The notes under the pieces were generated by a model. It was not told where the DNA came from, searched no databases, and was given only the letters and a program-made list of their open reading frames with translations. Shown here piece by piece: positions 1 through 5,860 of a DNA stretch of 5,860 bases (positions are counted from its first letter, which is position 1; every line of letters starts with the position of its first letter). Origin of the DNA: Sulfurovum sp. (GTDB lineage: Bacteria > Campylobacterota > Campylobacteria > Campylobacterales > Sulfurovaceae); contig JANTFF010000058.1 in the NCBI GenBank assembly GCA_024763575.1, positions 1-5,860 on the forward strand. The letters are read 5' to 3'. The translations under genes were made by a program, and so were the position numbers.

Positions 1-2019
1 GATGAGGTTGACTCTATTTTGATTGACGAAGCTAGAACTCCTCTTATTATTTCGGGTCCTGTACAAAGAGATGTAAACTATTATCAAAAAGCCGATGAGA
101 TAGCCAAGCAGATGATAAAAGGTGAGAAAAAAGAGACCAAACCAGGTGAACCTGAAGAGACTACAGGTGATTTTTATATAGATGAAAAAAATCGTCAAGT
201 AATTATGACAGAAGATGGTCTCCAAAAAGCTCAAGACCTTTTTGAAGTAGAAAATTTATATGACCTTGAACATGCTGCTATGGCTCACCATCTTGACCAA
301 GCTATGAAAGCACACTATATATTTGTTCGAGATGTTGACTATGTTTCTCAAAATGGTGAGATTATAATTGTTGATGAGTTTACAGGACGACTTAGCGAGG
401 GGCGACGATTTAGTGAGGGGTTACATCAAGCACTCGAAGCAAAAGAGGGTGTAGAGATAAAAGAGGAGTCTCAAACTTTAGCAGAGATCACTTATCAAAA
501 CTATTTCCGTGGTTATGAAAAACTAGCAGGTATGACAGGTACTGCTCAAACAGAGGCAACTGAGTTCGCAGAGATTTATAGCTTAGAAGTTATATCAATT
601 CCAACCAATGTACCTATTAAAAGAGAGGATAAAAATGACCTTATCTATAATACAGAGAGAGAAAAACTAGATGCTGTTGCTAAAAAGGTAAAAGAGCTTT
701 ATGAAAAAGGTCAACCTGTATTAATTGGTACAGCCTCTATTGAAAAATCAGAACTTGTGCATGAGAGACTTAAAAATGCTAAAATCCCTCACAATGTACT
801 AAATGCCAAAAACCATGAACATGAAGCTCAAATTATCTCCGAAGCAGGTAAAAAAGGTGCTGTGACAGTTGCTACTAATATGGCAGGACGGGGTGTTGAT
901 ATAAAACTAACTGATGAGATAAAAGAGTTGGGTGGTTTATATATATTAGGAACAGAGAGACATGAGAGTAGAAGAATTGATAATCAGCTAAGAGGACGAA
1001 GTGGACGACAAGGTGACCCAGGGGCTTCACAATTTTATCTAAGTTTGGATGATAATCTATTACGAATTTTTGGTGGTGAAAAAATTCGTACTATTATGAA
1101 TAAATTAGGAGTTGAAGAGGGTGAGTATATAGATTCCAAAATTGTGACTCGTTCAGTAGAAAAAGCTCAAAAGAAAGTAGAGAGTATGCACTATGAGTCT
1201 AGAAAACATATACTAGAGTATGATGATATTGCTAATCAACAACGAAAATCTATTTATAGTTTTAGAAATCAACTACTAGATACAGAGTATGATATTGATG
1301 CAAAAATTAGAGAAAATAGAGTAGAGTATGTTGATTATCTACTTAGTGAATCTGATATTTATGATGGTGCGACAAGTGAAGACTTTAACTTAGATAGACT
1401 AAAAGAGTTACTCAATACCAAATTAGCCATAGATTTTGACAAAGAGATATTTGAGGGAAAAGATTATGATGAGATAAAAACTGCACTCAATACTATACTA
1501 GAGCAAGGTTATGAAGAGAAGATGAACCCACTATCACCAGAGCAGAGAAGTGAAGTTCAAAGAGTTCTATATCTCCAAGTTTTAGACCCTCAATGGAGAA
1601 ATCACCTTTATGAGATGGATGTACTCAAAACTGGTATTGGATTAAGAGGATATAACCAAAAAGATCCTCTAACAGAGTATAAAAAAGATAGCTATAATCT
1701 ATTTATACAACTCATTGATAGAATTAAAAGAGAAGCAATTGAGACATTGCAACTAGTACAATTTAATTTTGAATCTCCCGAAGAAGAGCAACAAAAGATG
1801 GATGAAATATTAAATGAACTAGAATCTGATTTGGAAAATGCTGTAACAAATGAAGAAGATATGGTACAAGCAGAGTTTGAAGAGGGTGATGCTCCTGCAC
1901 TAAAGCCTATTCGAACAGCAAAAAAACCAAAAAGAAATGACCCATGTCCATGTGGAAGTGGTAAAAAATATAAACAGTGTTGTGGTAAAAGTGGACCTAA
2001 AAAAGGAATATTGGCATAG
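1..2019 (+). CDS. secA: Preprotein translocase ATPase SecA (5' end outside window)
   Basis: SecA is the ATP-driven motor that pushes unfolded preproteins through SecYEG; it is cytosolic and membrane-associated. The frame is open from base 1, giving 672 residues. It starts at the Walker B/DEVD motif ([15 protein letters not shown]), close to residue 209 in E. coli SecA, so the start codon and Walker A lie upstream. In order, window residues show: the preprotein cross-linking domain (about 15-150); the return to NBD1 ending at LAGMTGTA (about 175-182); NBD2 with NMAGRG (293-298) and the arginine-finger motif [18 protein letters not shown] (about 324-341); the helical scaffold/IRA1 region with WRNHLYEMD and LRGYNQKDP (532-556); an acidic linker; and a C-terminal SEC-C zinc motif CxCx8CC (Cys 649, 651, 660, 661). 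The NBD2 insertion between NMAGRG and GTERHESRR is short, unlike the long one in E. coli. All visible motifs are intact. A permease gene follows after 4 bases, which implies an operon. Confidence 0.98.
   Translation, partial: DEVDSILIDEARTPLIISGPVQRDVNYYQKADEIAKQMIKGEKKETKPGEPEETTGDFYIDEKNRQVIMTEDGLQKAQDLFEVENLYDLEHAAMAHHLDQAMKAHYIFVRDVDYVSQNGEIIIVDEFTGRLSEGRRFSEGLHQALEAKEGVEIKEESQTLAEITYQNYFRGYEKLAGMTGTAQTEATEFAEIYSLEVISIPTNVPIKREDKNDLIYNTEREKLDAVAKKVKELYEKGQPVLIGTASIEKSELVHERLKNAKIPHNVLNAKNHEHEAQIISEAGKKGAVTVATNMAGRGVDIKLTDEIKELGGLYILGTERHESRRIDNQLRGRSGRQGDPGASQFYLSLDDNLLRIFGGEKIRTIMNKLGVEEGEYIDSKIVTRSVEKAQKKVESMHYESRKHILEYDDIANQQRKSIYSFRNQLLDTEYDIDAKIRENRVEYVDYLLSESDIYDGATSEDFNLDRLKELLNTKLAIDFDKEIFEGKDYDEIKTALNTILEQGYEEKMNPLSPEQRSEVQRVLYLQVLDPQWRNHLYEMDVLKTGIGLRGYNQKDPLTEYKKDSYNLFIQLIDRIKREAIETLQLVQFNFESPEEEQQKMDEILNELESDLENAVTNEEDMVQAEFEEGDAPALKPIRTAKKPKRNDPCPCGSGKKYKQCCGKSGPKKGILA
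2004..2007 (+). promoter_or_regulatory. Possible ribosome binding site for the LolC/E permease
   Basis: AGGA lies inside the last codons of secA, 16 bases before the ATG at 2024, which is longer than the usual 5-9 base spacing. No better purine run lies closer. Weak direct initiation together with the 4-base gap suggests that ribosomes finishing secA restart on this gene. Confidence 0.35.
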
Positions 2020-2023
2020 ATAT

Positions 2024-3253
2024 ATGAAATCCAATAAAAACTTTGTCCATAAAATCATTAGACACTATCTGAAGTATGATAGAGATAATCCTTTTATCTT
2101 TATCTCTTCACTTTTGGCATTTTTGGGAATTTCAGCAGGGGTTATGGTATTGATGTTGGCAATGGGTATTATGAATGGTACACAAAAAGAGTTCCAAAAA
2201 CGGCTTTTTGTTATGAATTATCCTCTAACTATTATTCCAACCTCTTTTAATGATGTCAATCAAAAACTAGTTGAAGAGCTTCAAGAAAAGTTTCCAGATA
2301 TAAGATTAAGTCCATATTATACCACCCAAGTTATTAGTAAAAGTGGTTCAAATGTCAATGGTTCTATACTCTATGGTGTTGACTTTGATAAAGAGGCTAA
2401 AATAAATGAGGTTTTTGCAAAAGCATTAAAATCAACACTATCAACAAAAAGTAAATATAGACTTATAGTAGGAGAGACACTTATAAATGAGATGGGTGTT
2501 TACAAAGGTCAAAAACTGACACTGTATTTCTCTGAACAAGAAGCAATAGGTTTTGGAACTATGCCTCTACAAAAGAGATTTATAATTGATAGTACATTTG
2601 ACTCTGGGTTAAAAGCTTATGACAAAGCAATTATTTATACAACTCAAAAGGCATTTCATAAAGTCCTAAAAAGACCAGAGGGTATATATGATGGTATTCA
2701 TATCTATTCAAAAGATGCTATGAGTGATATAAAGAAAATCAAAAAATTTTTAGTTCAAAATAATCTCTCTAATAAAGTATTAATTGAGGGTTGGTGGGAA
2801 CAAAACTCTAGCTTTTTTGCCGCAATGGAGATGGAAAAACATGCACTATTTTTTGTACTATTACTAATTATTATAGTAGCATCACTTAATATTATATCTT
2901 CGCTACTAATGACTGTTATGAGTAGAAGAAGTGAAATAGCCCTTATGCGAACACTAGGAGCTACTACACTAGAGATAAAACGGATATTTTTTAAATTAGG
3001 GGTAATCGTAGGAGTTAGTGGTATTATAGTTGGTACTATTTTAGGTTTTATAGGTAAATGGGTATTAACTACTTTTGATATTATTCATCTATCTGCTGAT
3101 GTATATGGATTTTCTAAATTACCTGTGGATTTAACGGTGACTGATTTTATATTTATTATTATTGGTACATTTGTAATTGTTATTTTATCTTCATTTTATC
3201 CTGCTTATAAGGCTTCATCTACTGACCCATTAACTGTTTTACGAAATGAATAG
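2024..3253 (+). CDS. LolC/LolE-family lipoprotein-releasing ABC transporter permease
   Basis: A 409-residue inner-membrane permease. The topology is that of the LolC/LolE/FtsX-like family: TM1 at about 24-48 (LLAFLGISAGVMVLMLAMG, followed by MNG as in LolC), a large periplasmic domain (about 50-270), then TM2 (274-299), TM3 (about 322-348) and TM4 (about 374-398). After TM2 comes the conserved cytoplasmic segment SRRSEIALMRTLGA (300-313), where LolC/E contact the LolD ATPase. The C-terminus YPAYKASSTDPLTVLRNE is typical of the family. Known members extract lipoproteins from the inner membrane and pass them to LolA. No LolD ATPase is present in the window. Campylobacterota commonly have a single such permease (called LolF in some work), so I do not choose between LolC and LolE. 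The ATG at 2024 fits the short N-terminal arm of the family. An open frame upstream to 1937 would run inside secA and is unlikely to be translated. The 4-base gap to secA suggests translational coupling. Confidence 0.9.
   Translation: MKSNKNFVHKIIRHYLKYDRDNPFIFISSLLAFLGISAGVMVLMLAMGIMNGTQKEFQKRLFVMNYPLTIIPTSFNDVNQKLVEELQEKFPDIRLSPYYTTQVISKSGSNVNGSILYGVDFDKEAKINEVFAKALKSTLSTKSKYRLIVGETLINEMGVYKGQKLTLYFSEQEAIGFGTMPLQKRFIIDSTFDSGLKAYDKAIIYTTQKAFHKVLKRPEGIYDGIHIYSKDAMSDIKKIKKFLVQNNLSNKVLIEGWWEQNSSFFAAMEMEKHALFFVLLLIIIVASLNIISSLLMTVMSRRSEIALMRTLGATTLEIKRIFFKLGVIVGVSGIIVGTILGFIGKWVLTTFDIIHLSADVYGFSKLPVDLTVTDFIFIIIGTFVIVILSSFYPAYKASSTDPLTVLRNE
3219..3253. other. Tail-to-tail coding overlap of permease and cca
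   Basis: The permease stop (TAG, 3251-3253) lies inside the end of cca, whose stop (TAG on the minus strand) is at 3221-3219. The last 11 permease residues and the last 11 cca residues are therefore encoded by opposite strands of the same 35 bases. I see no GC-rich hairpin followed by a T-run on either strand here. The only inverted repeat nearby is an AT-only stem of about 5 bp near 3261-3274, too weak to call a terminator. Confidence 0.9.
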
Positions 3254-4595
3254 CTTCATTATAATTAGTTATATTGCCATTTAGCTGTTCATTATATACT
3301 TTATCTAAAATAGTTTTAAACTCTTTAGATGGAGTTAATCCCAATGCAATTAAATCACGACCTTGTATTAGTGCTTTTGGTGGTTTATTATAAACTTCAA
3401 GCTCTTTTGCTTTTTGGAGTAACCAATCTCCTGCTAGATATTCGCCACTAAGAGATTGACTTGTGGTTCGTCCTAAAAAATCAGCTCTAGCTACAGTTAC
3501 AAGCTCTTGTATATTTATTTTAGTAGATAGTTTTCGTATGGTTCTATCTTTGGCATGGTTTTTAAAATATTGTGTAGGTATCATATGATATTCAACCAAT
3601 AAGGCGATACTATTTATAAAATTATGCTCATCTGTCAATCTATACATAAATCTTTTTGTAGGCTCAACTCCTGCTAACTCATGACCCCAAGCTGATATTA
3701 TATCAGGTTTAATTTGAGTATGTGTAGCTTTTCCAAAATCATGACATAGTACAGCAAATAGTAGTTTCAAGTCCTTTTTTTCTTCTCCTGTTTTTAATAA
3801 TGTCATTTTATCTATAGCCATTAAAGTATGCACCCATACATTACCTTCTGGATGCCATTTTGGCTCTTGTGGAATATCTATTAATGCTTCTAATTCAGGA
3901 TAATATTTTATTACTCTTAATTTTCGCATTAATTCAAAGCCTATAGATGGTTTAGGTGATTTTAGTAGTAGTTTTTGAAACTCTATATATATTCTCTCTT
4001 TTGGTAGCTCTTCTAATTGACCTATCTCTACCATATCTTGACATAGTTTTAGTGTCTCCTTAGCCAAGCTATAATTAAATCTAGCACAAAATTGTATAGC
4101 TCTATAAACACGCAAGGGGTCTTCTACAAATGAGCTATTATCTATATGTCTAAGAGTTTTAGTTTGTATATCTTCTTTTGCTCCAAATGGGTCTATAAAT
4201 TTTTGCTCTTCTATATCATAGCCCATAGCATTGATAGTAAAATCTCTACGGAGAGAAGCCTCTTGAAAACTCATCATTCCATTACATTTTATATCAAATC
4301 CTCTGTGTCCTTTTGATACTTTGGTTTCTATTCTAGGAAAAGAGAAATCATAACCTTGATCATCATAAACAAATTTCAAAACACCAAAACTTTTACCTAC
4401 TAGATTAACTTTTCCATACTCTTTTAGTATCTTTTCTAACTGTTTAATAGAGTTTAGTCCATATACCTCTATATCATAATCTTTGACAGGTAGTTGCAAA
4501 AAATGGTCTCTAACACTTCCACCTACTATAATAGCTTTGGCATTTTGTTTTTTAAGAATTTGAGAAATTCTTTTTATTATATTTGGTATTTGCAT
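3219..4595 (-). CDS. cca: CCA tRNA nucleotidyltransferase, class II, with HD domain
   Basis: Adds or repairs the 3'-CCA end of tRNA from CTP and ATP, in the cytosol. With the start at 4595 the protein has 458 residues. Seen motifs: the nucleotidyltransferase signature VGGSVRD (24-30) with catalytic DxE (Asp41, Glu43); a probable third acidic residue, Asp83, in YDFSFPR; RRDFTINAM (116-124); the base-reading EDxxR motif as EDPLR (158-162); and YRAIQFCARF after it. A C-terminal HD phosphohydrolase domain follows, with HPEGNVWVH (248-256), CHDFGK (HD pair 285-286), GHE (305-306) and YH (336-337). This is the layout of HD-containing CCA enzymes. Class II poly(A) polymerases share the core, so the CCA assignment rests on EDxxR and the HD domain. 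Start choice: the ATG at 4622 directly touches a TATAAT box and would precede the expected transcript start, and a TTG at 4661 would overlap the divergent gene. The ATG at 4595 has no clear ribosome binding site but gives the usual distance to VGG. Confidence 0.93.
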   Translation of the reverse strand: MQIPNIIKRISQILKKQNAKAIIVGGSVRDHFLQLPVKDYDIEVYGLNSIKQLEKILKEYGKVNLVGKSFGVLKFVYDDQGYDFSFPRIETKVSKGHRGFDIKCNGMMSFQEASLRRDFTINAMGYDIEEQKFIDPFGAKEDIQTKTLRHIDNSSFVEDPLRVYRAIQFCARFNYSLAKETLKLCQDMVEIGQLEELPKERIYIEFQKLLLKSPKPSIGFELMRKLRVIKYYPELEALIDIPQEPKWHPEGNVWVHTLMAIDKMTLLKTGEEKKDLKLLFAVLCHDFGKATHTQIKPDIISAWGHELAGVEPTKRFMYRLTDEHNFINSIALLVEYHMIPTQYFKNHAKDRTIRKLSTKINIQELVTVARADFLGRTTSQSLSGEYLAGDWLLQKAKELEVYNKPPKALIQGRDLIALGLTPSKEFKTILDKVYNEQLNGNITNYNEAIHFVKQLMGQ

Positions 4596-4601
4596 AATGT
4601 A

Positions 4602-4630
4602 ATTATAATTAAAGTTTTTCATATTATAAT
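4602..4630. repeat. Two copies of the palindrome ATTATAAT, 21 bp apart
   Basis: Identical 8-base palindromes lie at 4602-4609 and 4623-4630, with starts 21 bp apart, or about two helical turns. The first sits within a 10-base palindrome, AATTATAATT (4601-4610). They could be tandem -10 elements or half-sites of an operator, or chance in AT-rich DNA. Another ATTATAAT occurs inside the cca coding region at 3258-3265, which shows the word also arises without obvious function. Confidence 0.4.
4623..4630. promoter_or_regulatory. Putative bidirectional promoter with a shared -10 palindrome
   Basis: ATTATAAT reads TATAAT on the plus strand (4625-4630) and TATAAT on the minus strand (4628-4623). The plus-strand box would start transcripts near 4637, giving a leader of about 19 bases that holds an AAAGG site before the TTG at 4656. 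The minus-strand box would start near 4616, giving a leader of about 21 bases to the cca ATG at 4595. Both boxes have T-rich DNA upstream on their own strand (GTTTTTC at 4614-4620; TTGTTTTTTGGGTTT reading down from 4645). That resembles the -35-less promoters known from Campylobacter and Helicobacter. The start sites are inferred from spacing only. Confidence 0.55.
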
Positions 4631-4643
4631 AAACCCAAAAAAC

Positions 4644-4648
4644 AAAGG
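4644..4648 (+). promoter_or_regulatory. Ribosome binding site fixing a TTG start
   Basis: AAAGG lies 7 bases before the TTG at 4656. An in-frame TAA at 4650-4652 rules out any start further upstream, and the first in-frame ATG would remove the first membrane helix. The site therefore supports the unusual TTG start. Confidence 0.7.
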
Positions 4649-4655
4649 TTAAATA

Positions 4656-5192
4656 TTGCAATTTATAAAATTTTTTTTGGGTATTGTATTAGTACAGATA
4701 ATTACAGTTATTTTGGTACTTTTATCTGATAGTACCCTTGATAGTATGGGAATATTACGATTGGCAATTCCTATTTTGGCTATATCTATGATGGTCTCTT
4801 TTTGGTTTAGTTCACTTACTGAACATTTTAAAAAAGATGCTATAGATAAGCTCAAAAGTGATTTTGCCAAAGAGAGAGAAAAACTAAAAGTAAATGCTGA
4901 AAAAGCTAAAACAAAAGTAATCAAAGAGGCACAAAAAGATATAGCTTATGAGGCGAAAACTACTCATGCAAAAGCTAATTTCAAAGTAGGAATGTCATTT
5001 GCAGGAGCATTAGCAGTTGGAGGACTTTTTGTTTTTGCCCAGATGATGACTGTTGGATTACTTATGATGACTACAGCAGGTGGTGCAATAGGAGGGTATT
5101 ATTGGAGAGGTAAAAGATTGGGACATAATCAGCAAAACCCAAAAGAGATTGAGTTTACTGATGTTAAAGTGATAGAGTCTAAAAAATCTTAG
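4656..5192 (+). CDS. Membrane protein of unknown function with central coiled coil
   Basis: I do not recognise the family. The 178-residue product has two N-terminal hydrophobic helices (about 4-23 and 33-53). A strongly charged Lys/Glu/Ala-rich stretch (about 56-105) follows that should form a long helix or coiled coil. Then comes a hydrophobic block of about 40 residues (111-150), long enough for a two-helix hairpin, with small-residue repeats (AGALAVGG, AGGAIGGYYW) suited to tight helix packing. The tail is polar (RGKRLGHNQQNPKE onward) and ends in SKK-S. The net arrangement is hairpin, coiled coil, hairpin; if both hairpins cross the membrane, the coiled coil and both termini lie on the same side. 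The positive RGKR after the last helix favours the cytoplasm. Translation starts at TTG 4656, supported by AAAGG 7 bases upstream. The gene is divergent from cca and convergent with the barrel gene, so it is probably transcribed alone. Base composition matches its neighbours, and I see no sign of transfer. Confidence 0.82.
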   Translation: MQFIKFFLGIVLVQIITVILVLLSDSTLDSMGILRLAIPILAISMMVSFWFSSLTEHFKKDAIDKLKSDFAKEREKLKVNAEKAKTKVIKEAQKDIAYEAKTTHAKANFKVGMSFAGALAVGGLFVFAQMMTVGLLMMTTAGGAIGGYYWRGKRLGHNQQNPKEIEFTDVKVIESKKS

Positions 5193-5780
5193 TTATCTAT
5201 ATCGTGAACGAGTTCCACCAAATTTAATAGTTAAAACTAGACCCAAACTATTTCCACTAGCTGTTTTGGACGGGTCGCTTTTGAGTTCATACTCTATAAA
5301 AGTACCTTTGAGTCCTACAGCAAAAAAATCCGTTGGTTCATATTGAATTTGTACAATACCACCTAACGCATTATTAAACTCATCTGTAAATCTATCATTA
5401 TCAAATGTACTTCTAAGTTCAGGGCTAAGATGATAGGTAAATCCTCCACCAAATCTCCAATAAGGAACTTTGATAAATCCTAGTGCTGATATAGGTATAA
5501 TACTCCAAGTCATATCTCCATTACTAGCACTATCACTATCAAATTTATATCCAATTAGTAGTTGTGTTTCAAAATTAGCTACAGGATTATCTATAGACAT
5601 ACCCATCTCCAAGCTTAAGCCATCTCCTGCATCAATAGTATAGTCATTCTCATAATCATGGTCAATAGTTACAAGTTCATCACCACCACCTTCAAAACTT
5701 AGTTGTATAACAGGTTTAATAAGCTCCCCATAACTAAGTGTTATAAAAATTGGCATAATTAGTAAAAGTTTTTTGAGCAT
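5193..5780 (-). CDS. Small outer-membrane beta-barrel protein (hypothetical)
   Basis: A 195-residue secreted protein. Residues 1-18 form a Sec signal peptide: MLKK, a hydrophobic core and a likely signal peptidase I site at SYG|E. The mature part of about 177 residues has alternating hydrophobic/polar strands with Gly and aromatic girdles. I count about eight candidate strands (roughly 21-29, 53-63, 69-80, 90-104, 107-118, 139-148, 153-166, 177-187), separated by Asp/Asn/Ser-rich loops. This fits an eight-stranded barrel of the OmpA/OmpW size class. The segment YWRFGGGFTYHLSPEL (107-122) resembles a recurring pattern in proteobacterial hypothetical barrel proteins, but no ligand or activity can be inferred. 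The last strand ends LGLVLTIKF, like a BAM-recognised terminal strand, but eight more residues (GGTRSRYR) follow. The ATG at 5780 is backed by AAGGAG 6 bases upstream. Its stop codon directly abuts that of the convergent neighbour. Confidence 0.85.
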   Translation of the reverse strand: MLKKLLLIMPIFITLSYGELIKPVIQLSFEGGGDELVTIDHDYENDYTIDAGDGLSLEMGMSIDNPVANFETQLLIGYKFDSDSASNGDMTWSIIPISALGFIKVPYWRFGGGFTYHLSPELRSTFDNDRFTDEFNNALGGIVQIQYEPTDFFAVGLKGTFIEYELKSDPSKTASGNSLGLVLTIKFGGTRSRYR

Positions 5781-5786
5781 AACAGA

Positions 5787-5792
5787 CTCCTT
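5787..5792 (-). promoter_or_regulatory. Strong ribosome binding site of the barrel gene
   Basis: AAGGAG on the minus strand, 6 bases before the ATG at 5780. It is the best Shine-Dalgarno match in the window and fits high translation of an envelope protein. Confidence 0.85.
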
Positions 5793-5800
5793 TTTGTTTA

Positions 5801-5806
5801 ATTATA
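5801..5806 (-). promoter_or_regulatory. Sigma-70-type promoter (-10 box) of the barrel gene
   Basis: TATAAT on the minus strand (5806-5801), 20 bases before the ATG. Transcription would begin near 5794, giving a leader of only about 14 bases that starts just before the AAGGAG. No TTGACA-like -35 hexamer is seen at 16-18 bp. DNA further upstream (5830-5860) is almost pure A/T with A- and T-runs and could act as an UP element. A missing -35 is usual in Campylobacterota. Confidence 0.6.
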
Positions 5807-5860
5807 TCTAAAATATTGTGACTTTTTGTTTATATCTATATATTTTTTTAAAATTTAAAA

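Noticed and set aside
387..423. Near-repeat of CGA...TTAG(C/T)GAGGGG
   Set aside because: It encodes the conserved SecA segment [11 protein letters not shown]; the repetition comes from the protein motif and is not a DNA element.
1937..2023. Upstream extension of the permease frame to an ATG at 1937
   Set aside because: The extra 29 residues come from out-of-frame reading of the secA zinc-motif codons, and the family has only a short arm before TM1. The ATG at 2024 gives the expected N-terminus.
3258..3265. ATTATAAT as a promoter antisense to cca
   Set aside because: It lies inside the cca coding sequence with no downstream plus-strand gene, ribosome binding site or other support. It is most likely chance in AT-rich DNA.
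4596..4661. Longer cca starts at TTG 4661 or ATG 4622
   Set aside because: The TTG start overlaps the start of the divergent gene and its ribosome binding site. The ATG at 4622 directly follows the TATAAT box, so it would lie before the predicted transcript start. Residues before 4595 look nothing like a CCA enzyme. The 4622 start remains possible if transcription begins further upstream.
4649..4924. 91-residue minus-strand open frame
   Set aside because: It is antisense to the 178-residue membrane protein, has Ser/Leu-rich mirror composition typical of a shadow frame, and lacks a ribosome binding site and any recognisable motif.
1..5860. Defence system, mobile element, CRISPR array or biosynthetic cluster
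   Set aside because: All five genes are accounted for as three housekeeping/envelope proteins, one outer-membrane protein and one membrane protein of unknown function. There are no direct-repeat arrays, transposase or integrase motifs, attachment sites or shifts in base composition.

Overview
This window looks like ordinary core chromosome from an AT-rich member of the Campylobacterota (the former Epsilonproteobacteria). The evidence is the protein character, the dense gene packing, the -10-only promoters with T-rich upstream stretches, and the order secA followed by a LolC/E-type permease. As I recall, Campylobacter and Helicobacter have the same order, with lolA on the other side of secA. 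I cannot assign a genus from the sequence.

Layout, left to right. Positions 1-2019 (+) hold the C-terminal three quarters of secA; the window opens at the Walker B motif. Four bases later, 2024-3253 (+) encodes a four-helix LolC/LolE-family permease, almost certainly in the same operon. It runs tail to tail into a class II CCA tRNA nucleotidyltransferase with an HD domain (4595-3219, -), and the two reading frames overlap by 35 bp. A short divergent promoter region (about 4596-4655) separates cca from a 178-residue membrane/coiled-coil protein of unknown function (4656-5192, +, TTG start). That gene abuts a convergent gene for a small outer-membrane beta-barrel protein (5780-5193, -) with no base between the two stop codons. 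The last 80 bases (5781-5860) are the leader and promoter of the barrel gene. No stretch of 300 bases or more lacks a gene, and I found no RNA gene, mobile element, CRISPR array or convincing terminator.

The genes fit partly into an envelope-biogenesis theme. SecA drives export through SecYEG, and the LolC/E permease (with an ABC ATPase encoded elsewhere) releases lipoproteins that arrived by Sec. The barrel protein is a typical Sec client. cca is a tRNA-maturation housekeeping gene with no obvious link to its neighbours.

I see no new defence, mobile or biosynthetic system here. The points most worth a second look are the symmetric octamer ATTATAAT between cca and the 178-residue gene, which offers a perfect -10 box on both strands, and the unrecognised membrane/coiled-coil protein itself.
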